64,000 bases of DNA from Pseudolachnospira sp051055405 (GCF_051055405.1 NZ_CP167068.1:62001-126000), one strand, 5' to 3'. Shown: positions 43,688 through 52,565, counted from the stretch's first letter. Notes: generated by a model not told the origin, from the letters alone. Numbers and translations: made by a program.

Positions 43688-44629
43688 ATGGCGGTAGAAG
43701 TGTATATTTTTACCGGACTTTTGGAAAGCGGAAAAACCACGATGTTAAAAGACGCTTTGCAGAGCCCGGATTTTCGATACGGGGGTCCGACCCTGATCAT
43801 CTCCTGTGAAGATGGGGAAGAAGACTATTCGGCGGATTTTTTGGATGAGATGGATGCGACCGTGGTCCGTCTGGAAGAGGAAAACGAACTGACGACAGAG
43901 CAGCTCATGGAATTTGACATGGAGCACCAGCCCCGCCAGGTGATGATCGAGTATAACGGAACCTGGGGCGTTGACCGAATTTTAGATCTGGCGCTGCCGC
44001 GGGGGTGGCAGGTTTACGGCGTCTATGCTACGGTAAACGCGGAAACGGCCGAGCTGTACCTGCAGAATATGAGAACCATGTTTATGGAACCGCTGTTTCC
44101 TGCGGGCCTGATCATCTTTAACCGCTGCAAGGACGATTTGGACCGGAAAAAATTCCGGCGGAATATCAAAGCGGTCAATTCCCGGGCGCAGATTGTTTTT
44201 GAACGGCCCGATGGGACGCCGGTGGAGGAGACTGAGGAGGACCTTCCCTTTGATTGGAACGCGGATAAGGTCGAGATCGACGATATGGATTACGGAATCT
44301 GGTATATTGACGCGATGGAGCACCCGGAACGCTATCAGGGAAAGACGATTCGGTTTTTAGCGCAGGTTTACCGGGCGCCGCACCTGGGAAGAAAAGCCTT
44401 TGTGCCGGGTCGTTTTGTGATGACCTGCTGCGCTAACGACATTCAGTTCCTTGGATTTATCTGTCATTATGATTCTGTGCTTCCCTATAAGACCAGGGAC
44501 TGGGTTCATGTGGAAGTAGAATTTGGCGTCGAGTATCATCGCCTTTACGGTGAGGAAGGACCGGTGCTGCATCTGAAAAAAATCGAGGGCGCCGCGAAGC
44601 CTGAGGACGACGTGGTGTCGTTTAATTAG
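43688..44629 (+). CDS. CobW-like GTPase fused to a TIGR03943/DUF1980-like domain
   Basis: The 313-aa protein has Walker A GLLESGKTT (10-18) and a CobW-type N-terminal half without the CxCC motif, then a C-terminal domain with GKTIRFLAQVYRAPHLGRKAFVPGRFVMTCCANDIQFLGFIC, as in TIGR03943/DUF1980 proteins found with YraQ-type permeases. ATG 43688 follows AAGGAGGA. Co-transcribed with the His-rich GTPase; both probably serve metal homeostasis at or near the membrane. The permease is not in the window. Confidence 0.8.
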   Translation: MAVEVYIFTGLLESGKTTMLKDALQSPDFRYGGPTLIISCEDGEEDYSADFLDEMDATVVRLEEENELTTEQLMEFDMEHQPRQVMIEYNGTWGVDRILDLALPRGWQVYGVYATVNAETAELYLQNMRTMFMEPLFPAGLIIFNRCKDDLDRKKFRRNIKAVNSRAQIVFERPDGTPVEETEEDLPFDWNADKVEIDDMDYGIWYIDAMEHPERYQGKTIRFLAQVYRAPHLGRKAFVPGRFVMTCCANDIQFLGFICHYDSVLPYKTRDWVHVEVEFGVEYHRLYGEEGPVLHLKKIEGAAKPEDDVVSFN

Positions 44630-44721
44630 GCGGCAGGGATTTTTCCTAATGATTACGCGCATCTCCCTTTGAAATTATTGAACTAAAGCGAAAAACTCTA
44701 AAAAATTAAGAGGTGACAGAA

Positions 44722-45585
44722 ATGCCTGGATCTGTAAATGCTGACCTTGAATTTATCCAACGAATCCGTACTCGACATTCCATGCTAAGTGGAGCTACGC
44801 AACGGATTGCAGACTATCTCTTAGAATCAGACTTAGACCAGATAAAGGATATCAATGTAAATTCATTAGCCAAGATTACTGGTACCAGTGCGTCTACCGT
44901 TACCCGTTTTTGTAGGATATTGGGGTATGAAGGATTTTCAGAATTTAAGTTTTATATCAATAAAGAAATCCTTAGCGGGTACTCTAAAACAGAAAAGTTA
45001 AAAAAAGGAGACTCCGCCTCGGAAGTGAAACAAAAAGTAGCGGAGCTGATTGTACAGTCAATCTCTATGACGGAATTGAAAATAGATAACGATCAATTGG
45101 AAAAAGCTATTACCGCGATCCAAAATGCGGAGACAGTGCTTTTTTTGGGGATGGGAGCTTCTTCTGGAATTGCGGAAACTGCTGCTGGAATGATGCTTTG
45201 TTCCGGGATTAATTCGTTCTCCTCTTCTGATCCGTTAACGCAACTGAGGAAGCTCGCCTATTTAAAAAAGGGTGATGTGGTGGTGGGATTGAACAGCCAA
45301 GGCAAGTCTCGAGATATTTATGATGTTTTTGCTATGGCGAAGAAGAAGGGAATTATCTGTATTAGTATTGCAACTTTTTCCGATTCCCCTCTAGTTTCTG
45401 TAGCGGATATTTTTTTAGAAACGGCGATTAAAGAAGAGAAGTTTATGCAACTTTCTATGGCTATGATTTGTCAGTTGTTCGTGATTGAGTGTCTTCAAAT
45501 CGGATTGGTTATGGGGAATTCGGAAAATAGCAAAGAAAAAATCCAGGAAATGCTGCAATATACATCGATGAAGTACCTAAAATGA
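44722..45585 (+). CDS. MurR/RpiR-family regulator
   Basis: The 287-aa protein has the N-terminal HTH_6 domain (LSGATQRIADYLLESDLDQIKDINVNSLAKITGTSASTVTRFCRILGYEGFSEFK) and a C-terminal SIS sugar-isomerase-like ligand domain (ETVLFLGMGASSGIAETAAGMM; GLNSQGKSRDIYDVFAMAKKKG). ATG 44722 follows AAGAGGTG. It precedes and probably controls the catabolic cluster, sensing a phosphorylated or keto intermediate. Confidence 0.9.
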   Translation: MPGSVNADLEFIQRIRTRHSMLSGATQRIADYLLESDLDQIKDINVNSLAKITGTSASTVTRFCRILGYEGFSEFKFYINKEILSGYSKTEKLKKGDSASEVKQKVAELIVQSISMTELKIDNDQLEKAITAIQNAETVLFLGMGASSGIAETAAGMMLCSGINSFSSSDPLTQLRKLAYLKKGDVVVGLNSQGKSRDIYDVFAMAKKKGIICISIATFSDSPLVSVADIFLETAIKEEKFMQLSMAMICQLFVIECLQIGLVMGNSENSKEKIQEMLQYTSMKYLK

Positions 45586-45616
45586 TAAAAATATTTTTTC
45601 TGGAAATAAATTTTAA

Positions 45617-45737
45617 TGAAAACATTTTCAAAATCTGCTTGCAAATGACAAAAAGATATGGTATAGTCTTTCTAAGAAAAATATAAGTTTCCATTTTGGA
45701 GGCTTATATTTTTAATCAAATATGAAAAAGATTTCAT
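45617..45737 (+). promoter_or_regulatory. Promoter and candidate operators of the catabolic cluster
   Basis: TTGCAA (45639-45644), 17 nt, TATAGT (45662-45667). Two palindromes with related cores flank it: TGAAAACATTTTCA (45617-45630) and ATGAAAAAGATTTCAT (45722-45737). These are candidate RpiR sites. The region from 45715 to the ATG is extremely A+T rich. Confidence 0.6.
45680..45713 (+). terminator. Hairpin with T-run in the leader of the catabolic cluster
   Basis: AATATAAG (45680-45687) pairs with CTTATATT (45703-45710), followed by TTT. It lies just after the predicted start point and before the aldolase gene, so it may act as an attenuator rather than an end of the upstream gene. Confidence 0.5.
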
Positions 45738-45784
45738 AAAAAAATATAAAATATAAAAAAATTTTTATAAAAAGGAGAGAGAAT

Positions 45785-46546
45785 ATGAGGAACCTAAGAG
45801 ACAGGATTCAAAAGGGCGAAATTTTATATGGACTGAATGTTCAGATATGCGACCCTGTGGTAGCGGAGGCGGCAGCCATTGAGGGATATGACTTTCTCAG
45901 ACTGGATGCCTGTCACTATCCCATTCCGTCCGACAAGATTGCCCATTTTATACTGGCAGCGGACAGTATGGAAATTCCAGTAATAGCCAGAATTGACGAT
46001 CTGGAGCTAGGAGCATTACTCTTGGACTATGGGCTTACCGGTATCATGGTACAGAAAGTGCAAAATGCGGAGCAGGCAAGGAAAGTTGTAGACGCTTACC
46101 GGTACTATCCTTTGGGGCGCCGAAATATGAGCAAGTATACCCGAATGAAAAAGTATGGCAGGATAGACGATGTGGAGTCCATGGAGGTAGAAGACAGGAA
46201 AACTATTATTGAGATTCAGATTGAAGATTTAGAAGGACTTGCCAATATGGATGAGATTTTTTCAGTTCCGGGAATCGATTTGGTCTGTTCCGGCAGAAAT
46301 GATCTTTCTGAGGCTTTAGGGGTCCCGGGGCAGACCACTCATCCCAAGGTACTGGAGGCCGAAGACCGAATTATTGAGAGTGCGTTAAAAGCTGGTTTAA
46401 ATCTTCAAATGTCTCCACGGAACCAAAAATCTGCTCAAGATTTTGTTCAGAAAGGCTGTCGGGTCTTGACCGTTGCCCGGGATCTGGAATGTATGATGAA
46501 TGGAATGCAGGGCGTGTTAAAAGATAGAAATTGTTTGAGAAAGTGA
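45785..46546 (+). CDS. HpcH/HpaI-family aldolase/citrate lyase-type protein
   Basis: The 253-aa TIM-barrel protein keeps the class II aldolase features: catalytic His in YDFLRLDACHYP, Arg in VIARID, and the metal ligands in IEIQIEDLEG and GIDLVCSGRNDLSEALG. Enzymes of this family cleave 4-hydroxy-2-oxo acids to pyruvate and an aldehyde or acid. AGGAGAG precedes ATG 45785. First gene of the operon; the substrate is not evident from sequence. Confidence 0.85.
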   Translation: MRNLRDRIQKGEILYGLNVQICDPVVAEAAAIEGYDFLRLDACHYPIPSDKIAHFILAADSMEIPVIARIDDLELGALLLDYGLTGIMVQKVQNAEQARKVVDAYRYYPLGRRNMSKYTRMKKYGRIDDVESMEVEDRKTIIEIQIEDLEGLANMDEIFSVPGIDLVCSGRNDLSEALGVPGQTTHPKVLEAEDRIIESALKAGLNLQMSPRNQKSAQDFVQKGCRVLTVARDLECMMNGMQGVLKDRNCLRK

Positions 46547-46556
46547 GGAAAAGCGA

Positions 46557-47813
46557 ATGACACCGGATGTAATTTCTCTGCTAATTTTGCTATTTGTATT
46601 GATTGCCTTTATTACACGAATTATCCCGGTTAGTATTGTGGCTCTGATAGGCTGTGCTTTATGTGTATTGACGGGCCTTATTGAACCCAATGCTATTTTC
46701 AGCTCTTTTGTGTCCAATGGTGTTACATTAGTTATGGGTATGATGGTGGTAGGCGCTGCGATGTTTCATTCCGGATTGGCTTATCGGATCAGCCATTTGT
46801 TTTTGAAGATTACTGGTACTACGGAGAGAGGGATTGTGCTGGCTACCCTTTTGATCAGTACACTGATGTCTGCTATTATGAATAATGTAGGCGTTGTAGT
46901 AACGTTAATGCCTATTATTATGGGAATGTGCCGGGCTGCAAAAGTGAACTATTCCAGAGTTCTCTATCCGTTGGCCTGCGGTTCTATGATGGGAGGTATG
47001 CTGAGTTTGGTGGGTACTACTACCAATCCAATCGCCAGTAATTTTTTGACGGATTTGGGTATACCTGGTTTTCAGTTTTTTGATACGGCGTATATTGGGT
47101 TACCTCTCTGCATCGTTGGCCTTGCTTATTTTTATTTCTTTGGGAGTAAGCTGCTGCCTAATATTGTTGTTGACATTCAAACCGAAGAGGAAGGGGAGGC
47201 GTTTCAGGAAAACAAGCGCAGCATGATTATCTGTGGCATAGTAGTGGCGGCGGTGGTAGTAGTGATGGCTATCAATCCTTCTTGGATGCCTCTGCATATA
47301 GCAGCCATCGTTGGGGGCTTGATTATGGTATTAACCAAGTGTGTGACAGAAAAGCAGTTCTGGGCCAGCTTGGATTGGACGACCATTTCTATGGCTGGTG
47401 GAATGGGCGTGATCAGTGGTGCAGTTATGTCTGCTGGAGGAGGGAAACTAATTGCCAACTTTGTGGTTGATGTCTTAGGGGAAGCTCCTAACCCTTATGT
47501 GATCTGTACCATTATTTTCTTGATTGTAGGTATTATGACACAGTTCCTATCCAATGTGGGAGCAGTATCCCTTATGGCTCCTATTGGCATTTTTATTGCG
47601 CAAGGCTTGAATATAAATCCCTTTGCAATGACCATGATTGTAGCGGTAGCGGCCAATGCCTCGTATATGACCCCGATTGGAGCCAATGCCTACACTGTGA
47701 TTTATGAGCCGGGCGGTTACAAATTTTCCGATTTTCTACGGCCGGGGCTAGGATTATTTTTGATCAATATGGTATTAGCGATTGCTATTGTTCCTATGGT
47801 ATGGTCTTTTTAA
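46557..47813 (+). CDS. SLC13/DASS-family anion transporter
   Basis: The 418-aa protein has about eleven membrane segments and the two DASS/ArsB-like substrate motifs, SLVGTTTNPIAS in the first half and SYMTPIGANAYTVIYEPGGYKFSDF near the C-terminus. It probably imports a di- or tricarboxylate-like acid for the aldolase and RraA-like enzymes around it. Starts 10 nt after the aldolase gene; its 3' end nearly touches the next ribosome site. Confidence 0.88.
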   Translation: MTPDVISLLILLFVLIAFITRIIPVSIVALIGCALCVLTGLIEPNAIFSSFVSNGVTLVMGMMVVGAAMFHSGLAYRISHLFLKITGTTERGIVLATLLISTLMSAIMNNVGVVVTLMPIIMGMCRAAKVNYSRVLYPLACGSMMGGMLSLVGTTTNPIASNFLTDLGIPGFQFFDTAYIGLPLCIVGLAYFYFFGSKLLPNIVVDIQTEEEGEAFQENKRSMIICGIVVAAVVVVMAINPSWMPLHIAAIVGGLIMVLTKCVTEKQFWASLDWTTISMAGGMGVISGAVMSAGGGKLIANFVVDVLGEAPNPYVICTIIFLIVGIMTQFLSNVGAVSLMAPIGIFIAQGLNINPFAMTMIVAVAANASYMTPIGANAYTVIYEPGGYKFSDFLRPGLGLFLINMVLAIAIVPMVWSF

Positions 47814-47839
47814 AGCAAAAAGAGGAGGGAAAAGGAGTC

Positions 47840-48625
47840 ATGAATTCAGAAGTAGAAAAAGATTATCAGGAATATATGGAAAAGGGAAGAATATGGGGAG
47901 CTATCCCGAAAGAGCGGATCTCTAAAATTAAGATTCCACGGCTTGCCCGGGAACGGATTGAACAACTAAAAAATTATGGAGATTTAGGCAGCGCTGTGTC
48001 CGATATTCTGGACAAAAAGGGAATTCGCGGATGCATTCCTTCTACTTACATCAAGCCAGTAATTCCGGGAAAGAAAATTGTAGGGCATGCTATGACCATT
48101 CGGAATCTGCCTATTCGGAAAACTACATACAAGGCTTATCAGGATAAAGATCCTATTTATTTTTGTACTAGAGACATTTACTTTTTAACGGAACCGGGGG
48201 ATATTTTAATTTCTGATACAGCTGGAAATAGGGATTGCTCCAACTCTGGCGGAATCACATTAGCCATTGCTCAACATCTGGGATTGCAGGGGTTTATTGT
48301 CAATGGGGCGGTTCGGGATATAGAAACGATCAAAGAAATTGACTTTCCGGTATGGTCCTCCGGGCAGACGGTGATTTCTGGAAAAAATCACATTGAAGCG
48401 GTGGAAATCAACGGACCTATTTGTCTCCATGATATCCGGGTAGAGCCAGGAGACCTGGTAGTAGCGGACGATTCAGGCATTGCTGTGATTCCGGTTGATT
48501 GTATTGACGAGGTATTGGCGGAGTTGGATAAAATTAAAAACGATGAGGATATCAATCGTCGACTGATTCAGGAAAATGCTCCTATGTCAGAATTTAAAAA
48601 ATATTATAGAACCTATGTTAAGTAA
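47840..48625 (+). CDS. RraA-like aldolase/decarboxylase
   Basis: The 261-aa protein has the RraA/HMG-aldolase core: GSAVSDILDKKGIRG, GHAMTIRNLPI, PGDILISDTAGNRDCSNSGGITLAIAQHLGLQGFIVNGAVRDIETI and VEPGDLVVADDSGIAVIP. The GxxR-D motif (NGAVRD) suggests an active aldolase or oxaloacetate decarboxylase rather than the RNase E inhibitor. ATG 47840 with AAAGGAG upstream; an earlier in-frame start lies inside the transporter gene. The 28-residue N-terminal extension is longer than in RraA. Confidence 0.85.
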   Translation: MNSEVEKDYQEYMEKGRIWGAIPKERISKIKIPRLARERIEQLKNYGDLGSAVSDILDKKGIRGCIPSTYIKPVIPGKKIVGHAMTIRNLPIRKTTYKAYQDKDPIYFCTRDIYFLTEPGDILISDTAGNRDCSNSGGITLAIAQHLGLQGFIVNGAVRDIETIKEIDFPVWSSGQTVISGKNHIEAVEINGPICLHDIRVEPGDLVVADDSGIAVIPVDCIDEVLAELDKIKNDEDINRRLIQENAPMSEFKKYYRTYVK

Positions 48626-48673
48626 AGGGAGATGATGTATATTGTCCACCTACGGTAAGGACGGAGGGGTTCC

Positions 48674-49477
48674 ATGAAAATTGCAGTAATTCAGATGGCA
48701 GTGAAGGAATCGGTACGGGAGAATTTGTACCATGCAGAGCAAATGATTGCTCGGGCAGCAAAGAATGATGCAGATCTGCTGATTCTGCCAGAAATGTTCT
48801 GTTGTCTTTATACAAATGAAAGTTTTGCAGCGTATGCTGAAGTAGAAGATGGTGAAATTTGCCGAAGAATGGCGGAATCCGCCAGATCAAACCAGATTTT
48901 TTTGGTGGCAGGCAGTATGCCGGAGCGGGAGGGAGAACGGATTTACAATACTTCTTTTGTATATAACAATCGAGGTGAACGTATTGCCAGGCATCGGAAA
49001 GTGCATCTGTTTGATATTGATGTGGAAGGGGGGCAGACGTTTGCTGAATCAGATACTTTTTCCAGTGGAAACGAGAGTACGGTATTTGATACCCCTTTTG
49101 GGCGGTTTGGACTTTGTATTTGTTTTGACATGCGTTTTCCGGAACTGGCTATGCGTATGACTCTGGATGGAGCTCAAGCGATTTTAGTGCCAGCAGCGTT
49201 CAATATGACCACCGGGCCGGCTCACTGGAAAACCATGTTTTGTCAGAGGGCAGTGGACAATCAATTATATACCGTGGGCGCCGCGCCGGCCCGAGATGAA
49301 TCCGGTCCGTATATTTCTTATGGAAATTCTATTGTCTGCGGCCCCTGGGGAAATATTGTAAATCGGGCGGGAAAAGAGGAGACAATCCTATATGCGGATC
49401 TGGAGTGGGAGGAGAATGAAAAAATTCGCAAACAACTTCCTCTTTTGGCGTCAAGAAAGCCGAAAATATACCAGTAA
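48674..49477 (+). CDS. Carbon-nitrogen hydrolase (nitrilase superfamily)
   Basis: The 267-aa amidase-type enzyme has the catalytic triad E40 (LILPEMFC), K109 (RHRKVHLFD) and C150 (LCICFDMRFPE). The sequence is closest in pattern to omega-amidases/Nit2, which hydrolyse oxo-acid amides, and that would fit a keto-acid pathway. ATG 48674 follows GGAGGGG. Part of the RpiR-controlled cluster. Confidence 0.88.
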   Translation: MKIAVIQMAVKESVRENLYHAEQMIARAAKNDADLLILPEMFCCLYTNESFAAYAEVEDGEICRRMAESARSNQIFLVAGSMPEREGERIYNTSFVYNNRGERIARHRKVHLFDIDVEGGQTFAESDTFSSGNESTVFDTPFGRFGLCICFDMRFPELAMRMTLDGAQAILVPAAFNMTTGPAHWKTMFCQRAVDNQLYTVGAAPARDESGPYISYGNSIVCGPWGNIVNRAGKEETILYADLEWEENEKIRKQLPLLASRKPKIYQ

Positions 49478-49493
49478 AGAGAGGATGGGTTAC

Positions 49494-50060
49494 ATGGAAA
49501 AAAATATATTTAGAGATGAGTTTGAACGGTACTTCCCGTTCTGGAGCAGGATTCAAAATTCGGAATGGAAGGAGTGTGTCTTTAAAATATGGGAGGAGCT
49601 CTTTCTGATGTCGAACTGGCCTAAACTCCAGGATGCACGCTTTATGCCACTGACCCCGGAAGTGTCTCTGGTAGCGCATGTAGAGAATGTGACTGAAGGC
49701 AGCGTGGCGTTAGCCAATGTCTTTGTTCAGAATTACCAGACACAGGTGGATTTTGATGTGCTGATTGTGTCCGCGTTGCTTCACGATGTGAGTAAACTGA
49801 TTGAAATGGAGCCAGGCAAAGAGGCTATAGAGAAAACAAAAATCGGAAAGACCTTCCAACATGGCTATTTTGGCGCCTATATGGCGCAAAAGTATGGATT
49901 GCCAGACAGTATTGTCACTAATATTTTGACTCATACAGGATTTTCCAAAACTCTGCCAAGCACCATAGAAGGGATCTTTCTGTTCTACGCGGACATGGCG
50001 GATTCCGATGCACACCGTTTTGAGGATGGTATTGCGTTAAATATTCTGCATCATAAGTAG
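49494..50060 (+). CDS. HD-domain phosphohydrolase-like protein
   Basis: The 188-aa protein has an HD pattern: H in VAHVENVTEGS, HD in ALLHDVSKLIE, then H in FQHGYFGAYMAQKYGLPDSIVTNILTHTGF, and a final Asp in FYADMADSDAHRF. Metal-dependent hydrolase of unknown substrate. ATG 49494 has GAGG 9 nt upstream. It closely follows the nitrilase gene and is probably in the same transcript. Confidence 0.78.
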   Translation: MEKNIFRDEFERYFPFWSRIQNSEWKECVFKIWEELFLMSNWPKLQDARFMPLTPEVSLVAHVENVTEGSVALANVFVQNYQTQVDFDVLIVSALLHDVSKLIEMEPGKEAIEKTKIGKTFQHGYFGAYMAQKYGLPDSIVTNILTHTGFSKTLPSTIEGIFLFYADMADSDAHRFEDGIALNILHHK

Positions 50061-50094
50061 GGCGCAGCATTTGCACTAACACCAACGTAACACT

Positions 50095-50373
50095 TTGCAC
50101 CCTCATATCAGAGGAGATAAGCGCGCCGGTACCCTGGGACTACTATTGATTCCCTTTGTGGATGTCGTAGGAGTTCCCGCCCATGAGCTGGGTTCGGCGG
50201 CAATTTTGGGCATTTCGGCCGCGATGATTACGGCGACCAGTACATCTACCGCGTCTCCAATCATAGAAGTCGGAAAGTATTCTTTGGTTCAGTTCACTAA
50301 ATTTGGACTTTTAATGTCAGCGGTAAAAATAGTAGCGGTGGTTATTTACTTTCTCGCGTTTATACAGTATTAA
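50095..50373 (+). pseudogene. C-terminal remnant of an anion transporter
   Basis: Translation gives GTLGLLLIPFVDVVGVPAHELGSAAILGISAAMITATSTSTASPIIEVGKYSLVQFTKFGLLM and a last membrane helix, the C-terminal end of a CitM/SLC13-like transporter. The N-terminal ~300 residues are missing, and the preceding ~35 bases are unrelated. Only a TTG is available as start. Probably a deletion remnant of a second transporter in the cluster. Confidence 0.65.
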
Positions 50374-50388
50374 TTTTAGTAAGATGTG

Positions 50389-50438
50389 AAAACGCTCCCC
50401 CAAAGGAAAAGTGAGTTCCTTTGAGGGAGCGTTTTAGT
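50389..50438 (+). terminator. Intrinsic terminator ending the catabolic cluster
   Basis: AAAACGCTCCC ... GGGAGCGTTTT with inner pairing CAAAGGAA/TTCCTTTG and a short T-run. It separates the cluster from hicAB. Confidence 0.8.
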
Positions 50439-50462
50439 GTGCATATAATGTGTATAAAAATA

Positions 50463-50491
50463 TTGACTTATGTGTATGCAGTGTGTATAAT
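50463..50491 (+). promoter_or_regulatory. hicAB promoter
   Basis: TTGACT (50463-50468), 17 nt, TATAAT (50486-50491). GTGTATA-type repeats surround the -10, as expected for an autoregulated toxin-antitoxin promoter. Confidence 0.7.
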
Positions 50492-50519
50492 ATTGTTAGA
50501 AAGGAGATACTCTATTTTC

Positions 50520-50690
50520 ATGAAACAACGGGATTTGATAAAGAAACTTGAACAGGTTGGATTCGTTTTTGAGAGACATGGCGGGAATCATGATATATAC
50601 AGACGTGAGGGAGAGATCGAGAAAGTACCGCGGCATAAGGAAATTGATGAACGATTAGCAAAAGCGATTCTGAAAAAATGGGAGCTCTAA
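50520..50690 (+). CDS. hicA: HicA mRNA interferase toxin
   Basis: The 56-aa protein is a complete HicA: MKQRDLIKKLEQVGFVFERHGGNHDIYRREG with the catalytic His in RHGGNHDIY, then VPRHKEIDERLAKAILKKWEL. It cleaves mRNA and is neutralised by HicB. ATG 50520 lies 12 nt after AAAGGAG; the frame further upstream overlaps the promoter. Confidence 0.93.
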   Translation: MKQRDLIKKLEQVGFVFERHGGNHDIYRREGEIEKVPRHKEIDERLAKAILKKWEL

Positions 50691-50742
50691 GCTTCCGCAA
50701 GATTTTGTTTATTTGAAGATAGAGACATAAAGGAGGAACACA

Positions 50743-51156
50743 ATGAAAGCTGTTTATCCAGTGATTTTTACGCAAACGGATACGGTAGTTTTAGTAGAAG
50801 TACCGAATTTGGAAATTTTGACAGAAGGAAAGGATTTACAGGATGCGATTGAAATGGCCCGTGATGCAATTGGACTTACAGGAATTTCAATGCAGGATCA
50901 CGGGGAAAATATCCCAGCGCCATCGGATTACCGTGAAGTCAGATTAGAGGAAGGCACATTTGCAAATGAAGGGGAAAGCCATGTATTTCTAGTTGATATT
51001 GATTTTGATATCTATCGAAGAAAAGTTGATGTAAAAACGGTTCGCAGAAACGTCACATTACCGAATTGGTTAAATAGAGAAGCGGAAAAAGCGCATATCA
51101 ACGTATCTAAAGTGCTACAAGAGGCTTTAATGGCTAAGCTGGGCGTGAACAGATAG
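50743..51156 (+). CDS. hicB: HicB antitoxin
   Basis: The 137-aa protein has the HicB partial RNase H-like fold (YPVIFTQTDTVVLVEVPNLEILTEGKDLQDAIEMARDAIGL) and a C-terminal ribbon-helix-helix DNA-binding segment (RRNVTLPNWLNREAEKAHINVSKVLQEALMAKL). It binds HicA and represses the operon. Lies 52 nt after hicA behind AAGGAGG. Confidence 0.93.
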   Translation: MKAVYPVIFTQTDTVVLVEVPNLEILTEGKDLQDAIEMARDAIGLTGISMQDHGENIPAPSDYREVRLEEGTFANEGESHVFLVDIDFDIYRRKVDVKTVRRNVTLPNWLNREAEKAHINVSKVLQEALMAKLGVNR

Positions 51157-51179
51157 CTCAGTCATTGATAAATTTGCAG

Positions 51180-51208
51180 GCCGCCAGGGAAAGTAAAAAC
51201 CTGGCGGC
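51180..51208 (+). terminator. Hairpin after hicB
   Basis: GCCGCCAGG (51180-51188) pairs with CCTGGCGGC (51200-51208). Strong stem but no clear T-run, so termination is uncertain. Confidence 0.5.
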
Positions 51209-51265
51209 TATCAAAAGGTATGTACATTTTCAGTCAAGCGCATGTACATTTCATGAAAAAAGTTC

Positions 51266-51293
51266 TTGCCATTTCTTTGGAATATGATATAAT
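51266..51293 (+). promoter_or_regulatory. tRNA operon promoter
   Basis: TTGCCA (51266-51271), 16 nt, TATAAT (51288-51293), 14 nt before the mature 5' end of tRNA-Val. Confidence 0.7.
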
Positions 51294-51307
51294 GAAGAGC
51301 GTGGAAT

Positions 51308-51381
51308 GGAGATATAGCTCAGCTGGGATGAGCGTTCGCCTCACACGCGAGAGGTCGCGGGTTCGAGCCCCGCTGTCTCCA
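51308..51381 (+). tRNA. tRNA-Val (anticodon CAC)
   Basis: Acceptor GGAGATA pairs with TGTCTCC, D-loop AGCTCAGCTGGGATGAGC, anticodon stem TTCGC/GCGAG with loop CTCACAC, T-arm CGCGGGTTCGAGCCCCGC. CCA is not encoded; the discriminator is A. Reads GUG. Confidence 0.93.
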
Positions 51382-51429
51382 CTCGGTTCCTATGCGGAAC
51401 CTTCTTTCATTTTAATTTATATTCTTTTC

Positions 51430-51502
51430 GGGGGCGTGGCTCAGCTGGGAGAGCGTCGCGTTCGCAACGCGAAGGCCGAGGGTTCGAATCCCTTCGTCTC
51501 CA
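51430..51502 (+). tRNA. tRNA-Ala (anticodon CGC)
   Basis: Acceptor GGGGGCG pairs with CGTCTCC and includes the G3:U70 wobble that identifies alanine tRNAs. Anticodon stem TCGCG/CGCGA with loop TTCGCAA, T-arm GAGGGTTCGAATCCCTT. CCA not encoded. Reads GCG. Confidence 0.93.
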
Positions 51503-51508
51503 CTAGAG

Positions 51509-51545
51509 AATGCTGTAAAATCAACTGGTTTTACGGCATTTTTTG
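51509..51545 (+). terminator. tRNA operon terminator
   Basis: AATGCTGTAAAA (51509-51520) pairs with TTTTACGGCATT (51529-51540), followed by Ts. Confidence 0.85.
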
Positions 51546-51726
51546 TACGCTTTTTGGGATATGACCGGAAAAGAGCTGCCATCCCACGGTGACGGGAGTC
51601 AACAAGCATATCTGAAACGATCCATGTTATAATCGGATTGGCTGCCATAAGCAGTCAATGAAGATAAGTATTTCATTACCCGTTCAAACATGATATACTA
51701 TATTTCTAGAGAGAAGGTGACATCTG

Positions 51727-52213
51727 ATGCTGGAAAGCAAGCTGCAAATTCGTAATAGCACAGTCGATTTCCTCGTTTTTACGAAAGACGCTCGTGAGGA
51801 AGGGATCGAAGTCCGTGTGCAGGATAATAATGTTTGGCTGACTCAAAAGGCCATTGGCCAACTTTTTGATGTGGATCGCAGCGTTATCACCAAGCACCTG
51901 AAGAAGATATTGGAAAGTGGTGAATTAAACGAAAATTCAGTATGTGCATTTTTTGCACAAACTGCGGATGACGGAAAAACCTATCGCCAAGAACTACCTC
52001 TCCGTGAATGAGATGCAAGAGCTAAATGAGATTGTGACGATGTATCTCGACTATGCTACGAGGCAGGCTCGGCGTCACATTCCGATGACCATGGCAGATT
52101 GGGCGTCAAAGTTGGATGCATTTCTGCAGTTTAATGATGCGGACCTTTTGCGGGATAAAGGGAAAGTGACATCTGCTATTGCGAAAGCTTTTGCAGAAAA
52201 TTTCACGCAATAG
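51727..52213 (+). pseudogene. RhuM-family virulence protein, decayed
   Basis: The first frame (51727-52011) gives the RhuM N-terminus (VRVQDNNVWLTQKAIGQLFDVDRSVITKHLKKILESGELNENSVCAFFAQTADDGKTY). From about 51970 the match moves to another frame ending 52213 (KNYLSVNEMQELNEIVTMYLDYATRQARRHIPMTMADWASKLDAFLQFNDADLLRDKGKVTSAIAKAFAE), the family C-terminus. The central DUF segment with the conserved tyrosine motif is missing. A deletion plus frameshift has inactivated it. Confidence 0.8.
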
Positions 52214-52565
52214 AACAACGCTCTTGAACGAAATAGCTCGGCATTACAGTGATGGCGTTGTAGAATGTCCAGGGAGCCGGTATTCTCGTCCAAAATCAAG
52301 CGCAAGCGAAGGTGACGATTAGACAATTCTTTATAGATTTATCTGTTAGGCATGATGTTGATTTGCGATTATCATGTAAATAAGAGCGCCGGATGGTTTG
52401 CATCCATGGTAGATGGAACGCTGCCGCCTTTCATTGACAAGTATTCCCAACATAACTATAATATAACATATTAAACAGATAGGCTTTTGGTAAAATGAAA
52501 GAAGGCTTTCACATGCAGCCTGTGGATTGCGGATTTGGCCTACAGGAGTGAATAGGAGTGAAAAC
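52214..52565 (+). other. Gene-free spacer with a consensus promoter
   Basis: About 350 bp without a convincing gene. It contains a perfect consensus promoter TTGACA (52434-52439), 17 nt, TATAAT (52457-52462), reading towards the broken mnmA. The remainder may be degraded rhuM-associated sequence. Confidence 0.65.

Noticed and set aside
51308..51502. tRNA genes as an attachment site of an integrated element
   Set aside because: No integrase nearby and no duplicated tRNA 3' end found within the surrounding sequence.
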